This document shows positions 1 through 5,866 of a DNA stretch of 6,921 bases, in pieces. How positions within the stretch are numbered: the stretch's first letter is position 1; each line of letters starts with the position of its first letter. This stretch comes from JABLTI01 sp030629105 (GTDB lineage: Archaea; Asgardarchaeota; Heimdallarchaeia; JABLTI01), in contig DAOVPS010000175.1 in the NCBI GenBank assembly GCA_030629105.1, positions 1 through 6,921 of the forward strand. Direction: 5' to 3'. The position numbers and the translations under genes were made by a program. The notes under the pieces were generated by a model. That model ran no database searches. It was not told where the DNA came from and worked only from the letters and a program-made list of their open reading frames with translations.

Positions 1-1383
1 CTAAAACCAGGTCAAAAAGCGGCATATGGCATTTGTCGTTTTGGAACCAGTATATTCATGAGTGTAACAACTTTAGCTGCAATTTGGATTTATGATAATG
101 TCTTCGGGCTAGCAGGCTATCCTTATTTGAATTCAGCTGCTGCAGCTGTTGGTAAAATAATAATTGCTTTTTCTAGCTTTATTTTTGGTTACATATCAGA
201 TATAATTCCAGGAAATAAAGTGAATAGAAGGAAATTTTTCATTTGGACAGGAGCACCAATGTTAGCTCTGTCTTTTATTATGATATTTATCCCGCACTTG
301 TTTATCTCACCTGGGAGTACCTGGTCAGTTTTCGCTTGGTATTTAATATGGAATTCGATGTTTAACCTCTTTTACGGGTATCTTCTTACACCATATCAAT
401 CATGGATGGCTGAAGTAACCACTGAAGATGATAGAGTTGGTGTATCGGGTATTCAGAATTTCACAAACCTATTCGCTAATTTATTGGGTTTTGGTTTCGT
501 CTTTATGATGCCATCCTTACTTGGATTAGAATCAGGGGAAGCATTGTCAGGGACATCAAGTACGATAATGATTATTGCAATTGTAGCTTTTGCAGTAATT
601 GAGGTTTTATTCTTCATACCGGCATTATTAATGATCAAGGAAAAAAAGGTGGAAAGAAAACAAAGAAATATTCTGAGAGAATTCAAAGTGGTTCTAACGA
701 ACCGGAATTATATCATTTGGTTTATGGCTCAAGGAATATATTCAATGGGGTTAACGTTGATAACGGCTTTAGTGCTGGATTTTGCAACGGATATACTCAT
801 GTTTACTGATTTCATTCGAACGGTTGTTTTTGGTTTACTGGTATTTGGAACAATTATGATTTGTTTTCTATTTTGGATACCAGTCTCTAAGAAAATTGGT
901 AAGAAATGGTCAATTATCATCAGTTTTCTCTTCTTAGGAGCAGTACTTCCATTTTCATTAATCTTCAAAGTAATTCATATAGGAACATTAACCTTTGAAT
1001 ATATTGGATATTTATGGGCGTTCCTTTTAGGTGTAGGTTTATCTGGTCCATTCTTATTCCCATATGCGATAATTGCAGATATTGCTGACAAAGATGAAAG
1101 AGAAACAAAAGAATCTCGAGCAGGGATGTACACTGGATTTAATTCCATTCCACTAAATATATTCCAAGCAATTGCATTACTACTTGTCGGATTTTTGAAT
1201 AATGAATTGTTTACATTTAGACTCTACCTTCTCGGTCCTATTGCTGGCATCTTCATAGTTGCGTCAATATTCATTATTCTTCTAGGTAATTTCGATCCAT
1301 TTATGAAGAAAAAAGGAACGGAAATTATTGAATCGATTACTAAAGAATCAGTAGGAGATCAAATACAATCAGAAGGTGGTTGA
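1..1383 (+). CDS. GPH/MFS_2-type sugar symporter, 5'-truncated by window edge
   Basis: Probable inner-membrane secondary transporter that imports a sugar or glycoside by cation symport. The frame is open from base 1. The residues before the first ATG (base 58) read as normal family N-terminus (KAAYGICRFGTSIF, then YDNVFGL), so that ATG is internal and the true start lies just left of the window, probably only a few residues away. About twelve hydrophobic segments can be drawn in the 460 visible residues. Typical GPH features are a basic cytoplasmic loop after segment 2 (NRRKFFIWTGAP), the segment-4 exit TPYQSWMAEVT with a following DDR, and the late conserved loop ADIADKDERETKESRAGM followed by GFNSIP. 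The C-terminus is a short charged tail. At the place where MelB-like symporters carry two cation-binding Asp residues, this protein appears to have Ile and Ser (codons 55 and 59 counted from base 1). The gene leads an operon with a TIM-barrel protein and an alpha-mannosidase, so a mannoside is a reasonable but unproven substrate. Confidence 0.88.
   Translation, partial: LKPGQKAAYGICRFGTSIFMSVTTLAAIWIYDNVFGLAGYPYLNSAAAAVGKIIIAFSSFIFGYISDIIPGNKVNRRKFFIWTGAPMLALSFIMIFIPHLFISPGSTWSVFAWYLIWNSMFNLFYGYLLTPYQSWMAEVTTEDDRVGVSGIQNFTNLFANLLGFGFVFMMPSLLGLESGEALSGTSSTIMIIAIVAFAVIEVLFFIPALLMIKEKKVERKQRNILREFKVVLTNRNYIIWFMAQGIYSMGLTLITALVLDFATDILMFTDFIRTVVFGLLVFGTIMICFLFWIPVSKKIGKKWSIIISFLFLGAVLPFSLIFKVIHIGTLTFEYIGYLWAFLLGVGLSGPFLFPYAIIADIADKDERETKESRAGMYTGFNSIPLNIFQAIALLLVGFLNNELFTFRLYLLGPIAGIFIVASIFIILLGNFDPFMKKKGTEIIESITKESVGDQIQSEGG
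1374..1379 (+). promoter_or_regulatory. SD deciding the start of the TIM-barrel gene
   Basis: AGGTGG lies inside the last codons of the transporter gene, with five bases between it and the GTG at 1385. It contains the competing GTG at 1376, which argues that 1385 is the real start and that translation is coupled to the transporter. Confidence 0.5.
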
Positions 1384-1384
1384 A

Positions 1385-2251
1385 GTGGCATTATTATTTG
1401 GAAACAGACCATTTGATTTCTCTGATTTATTTGGTCTAATAATGGATGGAAAAGTAGATCTAGCAAATTTGAATTATTTGGATGTAATGAAAAATTCCGT
1501 TGAAGCGGGATTTAAACATGTAGAAATCACTGGAGATCTACCATATGTTTTTCCAGGAATTCTCACCCCAGAGAAGATCGAGGAATTGGTGGAATTCAAA
1601 AAGAAAGAAGGCATAACTTTTTCCATTCATCTACCTTTGTGGGCGATGGAACCAGCAGCATTTTCAGAGCAAATTAGAGATGGATCAGTAGCAGCTTTTG
1701 TGGATTGCATTGAATTAACTAAACCTTTAGATCCAACTTGTTGGGTGTTGCATCCAACCGGAGCATTGACTGTGGAATTTCTTAACATGAAATTACCAGA
1801 ATTCGCTAAAGGATTAGTTCTTAACCAATTCTGTACATATGCTGAAGACTCAATTCGTAAACTTCTTGACAAAGCAGATATTCCCCCAGAAAAAATAGCA
1901 GTAGAGAACATTGAATTTCCTTTTGAATCATTGGAACCAATAATCGAGGAACTTGGATTAAGCATTTGTTTTGATACAGGGCATCTCTTAGCTGGTTTTT
2001 CCGGAGATATCAGTGTTTTATATTTTGTTGAGAAATACTTCGATAGGATTGCTGAACTGCATTTGCATGATGGAGCTTCTCCTAGAATTGACCATAAATC
2101 ACTTGGAAAACATGATTTACCTGTAAAAAAATTGCTTTTAAAATTGCATAAGAAAAAATTCAAAGGACCATTAGTTTTTGAGCTAACATTACAAGAAGCT
2201 CTAGAATCGATGGAATACATTAAGGAACATGTACCAGAAGTATTGAAATGA
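1385..2251 (+). CDS. Xylose-isomerase-like TIM-barrel protein (sugar phosphate isomerase/epimerase or AP endonuclease 2 superfamily)
   Basis: Cytosolic 288-residue protein with the strand pattern and metal-site residues of the AP_endonuc_2 TIM barrel. In order these are HLPLW (His82), VLHPTG (His123), VENIEFPF (Glu174), CFDTGH (Asp197, His200), ELHLHDG (His226, His228) and a last-strand FEL (Glu266). Glu174, Asp197, a His of HLHD and Glu266 are the likely divalent-metal ligands. Members of this superfamily include sugar isomerases, epimerases, endonuclease IV and the cobamide phosphodiesterase CbiR, so the exact reaction cannot be read from the fold. I chose the GTG at 1385 because AGGTGG (1374-1379) lies five bases upstream. 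The GTG at 1376 is part of that SD and has a poor one of its own; using it would add three residues and overlap the transporter by 8 bases. The position between a sugar transporter and a mannosidase suggests a sugar substrate. It could convert a released sugar or the aglycone, but this is inference. Confidence 0.85.
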   Translation: MALLFGNRPFDFSDLFGLIMDGKVDLANLNYLDVMKNSVEAGFKHVEITGDLPYVFPGILTPEKIEELVEFKKKEGITFSIHLPLWAMEPAAFSEQIRDGSVAAFVDCIELTKPLDPTCWVLHPTGALTVEFLNMKLPEFAKGLVLNQFCTYAEDSIRKLLDKADIPPEKIAVENIEFPFESLEPIIEELGLSICFDTGHLLAGFSGDISVLYFVEKYFDRIAELHLHDGASPRIDHKSLGKHDLPVKKLLLKLHKKKFKGPLVFELTLQEALESMEYIKEHVPEVLK

Positions 2252-2260
2252 GGTTAGGAT

Positions 2261-5062
2261 ATGTCTGAGGAAAATAAAGATACAATTTTCATTGTGCCGT
2301 CTACACATTGGGACCGCGAGTGGTATCGACCATTCCAATCTTTTCGAACACAACTCGTCCATCTAATAGATAATTTACTCGAGAGTCTGTCAAGAAAGGA
2401 ATACCATTTCATGCTAGATGGACAAACGATAATTTTAGAAGATTACTTTGAGATTCGACCGGAAAGAAAGGAAGAATTATTAGTCAAAATTAGGGAAGGC
2501 AAGATTGATGTTGGTCCTTGGTATATTTTGCCAGATGAATGGTTGGTTGGCCAAGAAAGTCTAGTACGGAACCTCGAGATGAGCCTTGATTTAGCGAGAG
2601 AATTTGAAATTCCGCTTATGAATATTGGTTATTTACCAGATCAATTTGGACATACAAGAGCTATTCCTCAGCTTTTAGGAGATTTAACCTCTTTTGATGC
2701 TACAATGATTTGGAGAGGTGTTGGTCCAGAAATAACTACCGTTCCATTTATCTGGAAGAGTCATCAAAATGCGAAAACCAGCATATTATGTAATTACATG
2801 CCTTTTGGTTACGGTAACGCAGCTTCTTTGCCTGAAGAATTAACAAAATTAGAAGAAGATATCAAGTATAAAGTTGAAGAATTAAAGCCATTTTCCCCTG
2901 TTAGTACTTATTTATTAATGAATGGCACAGACCACCAACTTCCTCAAGAGCATTTGATAGATTTAGTTCCAAAAGTTAGGATTAAGAATTCCATAATTAA
3001 AATCTCATTGTTAGATGAATATCTTCAACAATTGAAAAAGACAATGGTGAAAGAAAATTATCCAGCGCCAATTTACTCTGGAGAATTTCGATCTTCTGTT
3101 CGAGCTCCACTTCTGCAAGATACTTATTCTGCAAGAATGTGGATTAAACAATGGGATAATAAAATTGAGGATCTACTTGTTCATTTTGCAGAACCTATTC
3201 ATGCGTACCTACACTTACGAAAACAACTGGATTATCCTGTATCCTACCTAAATTTAGCATGGAAATGGTTATTGAAAAACCAACCTCATGATTCGATTTG
3301 CGGTTGCTCCGTTGATCAGACTCATGAAGAAATGAAGGCCAGATATTATTGGGCAGAGGATATAGCTAATAATCAAATAAGTGAAGCAATTGAACACATT
3401 CATAAAAATAGAAAAGATAGCAAAGAATCATCCTTACTTGCTTTTAATCCAACAAACAGCTCTGAAATTCCTAATCTTGTTGAGTTCAACATATCAGCAA
3501 AATACGAAATAAAAGCAATTAAAGATCAGTTTGGTAATGAGTTTGAAATCCAACCTTTGAAATCAACTGAAAGAATATTCTTTGAGGGTACAATGAAGCC
3601 ATTCATGATTAGATCAGGATTGAAAATGCTTCCTGGGAGAAAATTAATGGACATTTACATAAATGAAGCTTTCATCTCTGAAAGCTCTGATCCGAAAACA
3701 TGTAACGTCACGATTATTTGTGGAGAAGAACCAATAGGTGAATTTAATCCTCAAGAGATGATTGAGCAAGTATATGAAATGCTTGATAGTAAGAAATATC
3801 AACAGTATCACATAAAAGTAACATTCGGGTCCGAACAATCCTTTATTTCTCTTTTACCTTTGAAAACTTGGAGTTTTAATAAGTTACAATTAAAAGAAAA
3901 AGGAACTAGAAAAGAAGTATATCCACAATTTGAAGCAAGTAAAAACACAATAATTAATCAGTTTTATAAGATTACCTTCAATAGAAATGGAACTTTGGAT
4001 ATCTTAGATAAAACAACAAATACACTGTATGAACAACAACACTGTTTTGAAGACTATGGAGACAGAGGAGATGAGTACACATTTGGTAGAGTGGAACCAG
4101 CCAATTCTAAGATTTCTAAAGTAAAGAGAAAAATAGTGAATATTGGACCACTATTCTGTGATGTTCAACAAGAACTGATTATTGATACATATTTTGAAGT
4201 TGATGAAAAAAGAGAGAAAAGAACCGGTTCAGCTAAAATTCCTGTGAAGACTATTTTCCGGTTTTATCGAGATATTCCACGGATTGACATTACAACCACT
4301 CTAACAAATACAGCAAAAGATCATCGTTTGCGTATTTGTTTTGATTCACCTTTTGAATCTGATCACACTTTAACATCAACTCATTTTGGAGTTGTAAAGC
4401 GACAAGGAAATCCACCAAAATATGAAGAATTTTTTGAACAACCATCAGGTATTCAAGCTCAAAAACGATTCACACGTGTAGATGATGAAAAATCACAAGC
4501 TTCTTTCACTCTTTTCAATAAGGGCTTACCAGAAGTGGAATTGGCAAATAAAACTCGTTTAGCATTAACTCTTATTAGAGCAACAGGTTATCTCTCTAGG
4601 ATGGATTATCCTGAAAGACCATTGCATGCAGGACCATTTCTAGCAACTCCTGGTGCACAGGAAATGAATGTGGAATATACTTTCAACTATGGAATCGTTT
4701 ATCACAACAAAGCAAATCCACTCACTTTTACTGCAGATCATTCGGAAGTGTTTGCACTACCATCAAAATGCATAACCTTTGAGAAATCAGAACCAAAAAT
4801 AGATCTAACTAAAACGATATTCTCAGTTGAAAATCCAATGATCAGAGTTTCTTCCTTTAGAATCAGACAAAACAAATTACACATTCTTCTATTTAATCTA
4901 GATGAATCTGAGACTGAAATAGAGTTCAAAATTTCAAAGATATTCTCAAAATATTCGGAAATAAAGATTGATGGCGAAGTAAAGAAATCTGAGAGCATTT
5001 CTAAAGGGAAATTTAAGCTGAAATTCGATCCATTTGAAATAAAACTAATCACTTTCAGCTAG
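2261..5062 (+). CDS. Glycoside hydrolase family 38 alpha-mannosidase (MngB-like)
   Basis: Retaining alpha-mannosidase, complete at 933 residues, slightly longer than E. coli MngB. The N-terminal GH38 catalytic domain covers about residues 8-280, a helical middle domain about 285-365, and GH38 C-terminal beta domains from about 390 to the end. The Zn site is intact by motif: THWDREWY (His16, Asp18), GYLPDQFGH with the expected nucleophile Asp127, and NQPHDSICGC (His343). Other family signatures are NGTDHQ (222-226), FEDYGDRGDEY (596-606), LFNKGLPEVEL (751-761) and TPGAQ (796-800). The PDQFGH form resembles MngB and related prokaryotic enzymes rather than Golgi or lysosomal ones. No signal peptide precedes the HWD motif at residue 16, so the enzyme is cytosolic. 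The start ATG has GAGGT (2250-2254) six bases upstream, overlapping the previous stop, and the gap to the TIM-barrel gene is 9 bases. The product is probably free mannose. The natural substrate (mannosylglycerate, a small mannan oligosaccharide or another mannoside) is unknown. Confidence 0.93.
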   Translation: MSEENKDTIFIVPSTHWDREWYRPFQSFRTQLVHLIDNLLESLSRKEYHFMLDGQTIILEDYFEIRPERKEELLVKIREGKIDVGPWYILPDEWLVGQESLVRNLEMSLDLAREFEIPLMNIGYLPDQFGHTRAIPQLLGDLTSFDATMIWRGVGPEITTVPFIWKSHQNAKTSILCNYMPFGYGNAASLPEELTKLEEDIKYKVEELKPFSPVSTYLLMNGTDHQLPQEHLIDLVPKVRIKNSIIKISLLDEYLQQLKKTMVKENYPAPIYSGEFRSSVRAPLLQDTYSARMWIKQWDNKIEDLLVHFAEPIHAYLHLRKQLDYPVSYLNLAWKWLLKNQPHDSICGCSVDQTHEEMKARYYWAEDIANNQISEAIEHIHKNRKDSKESSLLAFNPTNSSEIPNLVEFNISAKYEIKAIKDQFGNEFEIQPLKSTERIFFEGTMKPFMIRSGLKMLPGRKLMDIYINEAFISESSDPKTCNVTIICGEEPIGEFNPQEMIEQVYEMLDSKKYQQYHIKVTFGSEQSFISLLPLKTWSFNKLQLKEKGTRKEVYPQFEASKNTIINQFYKITFNRNGTLDILDKTTNTLYEQQHCFEDYGDRGDEYTFGRVEPANSKISKVKRKIVNIGPLFCDVQQELIIDTYFEVDEKREKRTGSAKIPVKTIFRFYRDIPRIDITTTLTNTAKDHRLRICFDSPFESDHTLTSTHFGVVKRQGNPPKYEEFFEQPSGIQAQKRFTRVDDEKSQASFTLFNKGLPEVELANKTRLALTLIRATGYLSRMDYPERPLHAGPFLATPGAQEMNVEYTFNYGIVYHNKANPLTFTADHSEVFALPSKCITFEKSEPKIDLTKTIFSVENPMIRVSSFRIRQNKLHILLFNLDESETEIEFKISKIFSKYSEIKIDGEVKKSESISKGKFKLKFDPFEIKLITFS

Positions 5063-5064
5063 AA

Positions 5065-5079
5065 TTTTCATTTTTCTTT
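5065..5079 (+). terminator. T-rich stretch after the mannosidase gene, possible archaeal-type terminator
   Basis: Thirteen of fifteen bases are T, starting two bases after the TAG stop of the mannosidase. Archaeal RNA polymerase commonly stops at such T-rich tracts without a hairpin, so this is a plausible end of the three-gene transcript if the host is an archaeon. The tract precedes the neighbouring inverted repeat rather than following it, so it is not a standard bacterial hairpin-plus-U terminator. Confidence 0.4.
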
Positions 5080-5118
5080 GGTCACTTCTTATCATATCCT
5101 ACTTATTGAGTGACCAGA
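5077..5118. repeat. Inverted repeat with arms GGTCACT / AGTGACC
   Basis: Perfect 7-base arms at 5080-5086 and 5109-5115 are separated by 22 bases. Outward, two more pairs and one G-U pair extend the RNA stem to 5077 and 5118. The repeat begins 14 bases after the mannosidase stop. It could be an mRNA 3'-end hairpin or a dyad operator for a regulator of the next gene. No T-run follows it. Confidence 0.45.
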
Positions 5119-5149
5119 CTATTTCTAACATAACCAAGACAAATGTAAC

Positions 5150-5170
5150 GGTTAAAGTAGGTAATTAACC
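5150..5170. repeat. Inverted repeat GGTTAA-N9-TTAACC
   Basis: Perfect 6-base arms at 5150-5155 and 5165-5170 lie around a 9-base spacer, in the middle of the gap between the mannosidase and acetyltransferase genes. The arm spacing fits a dimeric DNA-binding protein site, but short A/T-rich arms arise easily by chance. Confidence 0.3.
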
Positions 5171-5246
5171 CAAGAGTTGATGTAAATTGAAAAATTCTAG
5201 AAAACAAATTAAGAATCAAATAAGGAAGGAAATTAATCTGATTAAA

Positions 5247-5268
5247 ATTCATCTAGATATTGATGAAT
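5247..5268. repeat. Inverted repeat ATTCATC-N8-GATGAAT before the acetyltransferase SD
   Basis: Perfect 7-base arms at 5247-5253 and 5262-5268 end ten bases before the SD of the acetyltransferase gene. As DNA this could be an operator. As RNA it would make a small hairpin next to the ribosome-binding site. An ATTAAAAT element at 5241-5248 overlaps the left arm and is at a position where a TATA box could drive a short leader, but I cannot support a promoter call. Confidence 0.35.
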
Positions 5269-5278
5269 AATTGAATAC

Positions 5279-5284
5279 AAGGAG
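5279..5284 (+). promoter_or_regulatory. SD deciding the start of the acetyltransferase gene
   Basis: AAGGAG is followed by two TTG codons (5288, 5291) and an ATG (5294), all in the same frame. Spacing to the ATG is nine bases, to the first TTG only three. ATG at 5294 is therefore preferred; TTG at 5291 (six bases) remains possible. Confidence 0.6.
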
Positions 5285-5293
5285 AAATTGTTG

Positions 5294-5845
5294 ATGACAG
5301 AAAACAAGGGTAAAATAGTTACATATGACCCAAATATGGCTAGTCGAGCTGCAGAAATGTTTACTTTATTTAATGAACTGTGGCCTGGGGGATTCGGAGG
5401 AGGTATATCTTTTACAGAACAAAGAGTACGAGATATGCTTGATAAAACATCAGCAATAGCTGATTTAATGGCTGTTGATGAAGATGATGAATTAGTGGGT
5501 TATTGTGGGTTGTATCCACACTGGCGTGATAAAAATGCTGCCTACATTTCAATCTTAGGAGTTACCCCAAAAGCAAAAGGCAAGAAATTTGGAAAGAGAT
5601 TACTTTTGAAATCATTAGAGGTAGCTAAAAAACATGGCATTAATCGTGTTGATTTGCATACTTGGTCTGGGAATCTCGAGGCAGTACCACTTTATCAGAA
5701 AGTAGGTCTTTTCTGGGTCCCGGAGACATCGGTGTATATGCAAGATTTTATTCCAGGTTTGCTACAAGCATCAATAGCTAAAGATTATTTTGAGAAGCAC
5801 CCAGATTGGTATGGTAATTTCAAAAGAGAGCTTTTGCAAACATAA
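5294..5845 (+). CDS. GNAT-family acetyltransferase, ended by an in-frame TAA
   Basis: Predicted cytosolic acyl-CoA-dependent N- or O-acyltransferase of 183 residues. The GNAT fold shows as AVDEDDELVGYCGL (strand pair, 60-73), the acetyl-CoA strand ISILGVTP (85-92), the loop KAKGKKFGKRLL (93-104) and the C-terminal part with Asn127, Ala130 and Tyr134 followed by KVGLFWVPETSVYM. The phosphate-binding loop reads K-x-x-K-x-G instead of the usual R/Q-x-x-G-x-G/A. The N-terminus carries a WPGGFGGG stretch (30-37). The tail after the GNAT core (HPDWYGNFKRELLQ) does not look like a natural end. The frame continues as sense codons directly after the TAA into the beta-rich frame at 5867, so this may be the first part of one longer protein. 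The acceptor is unknown; neighbourhood with sugar genes suggests a sugar, amino sugar or glycoconjugate. It is separated from the mannosidase gene by 231 bases and may have its own promoter. Confidence 0.8.
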   Translation: MTENKGKIVTYDPNMASRAAEMFTLFNELWPGGFGGGISFTEQRVRDMLDKTSAIADLMAVDEDDELVGYCGLYPHWRDKNAAYISILGVTPKAKGKKFGKRLLLKSLEVAKKHGINRVDLHTWSGNLEAVPLYQKVGLFWVPETSVYMQDFIPGLLQASIAKDYFEKHPDWYGNFKRELLQT

Positions 5846-5866
5846 GATAAACAAATTGTTGATGGA

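Noticed and set aside
58..60. ATG as the start of the transporter gene
   Set aside because: The frame is open to base 1 and the residues before it match the usual GPH N-terminus, including the start of membrane segment 1.
1627..2220. Open frame of 197 residues on the - strand
   Set aside because: It lies wholly inside the well-supported TIM-barrel gene, has a low-complexity Ser/Cys-rich translation without family features, and is an antisense shadow.
4738..5052. Open frame on the - strand over the end of the mannosidase gene
   Set aside because: It is antisense to a conserved GH38 C-terminal domain, with no SD or recognisable protein.
5077..5125. Bacterial rho-independent terminator at the GGTCACT/AGTGACC repeat
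   Set aside because: The loop is long (about 20 bases) and the stem is not followed by a T-run. The T-rich tract lies before the stem, so only an archaeal-type T-tract terminator is suggested.
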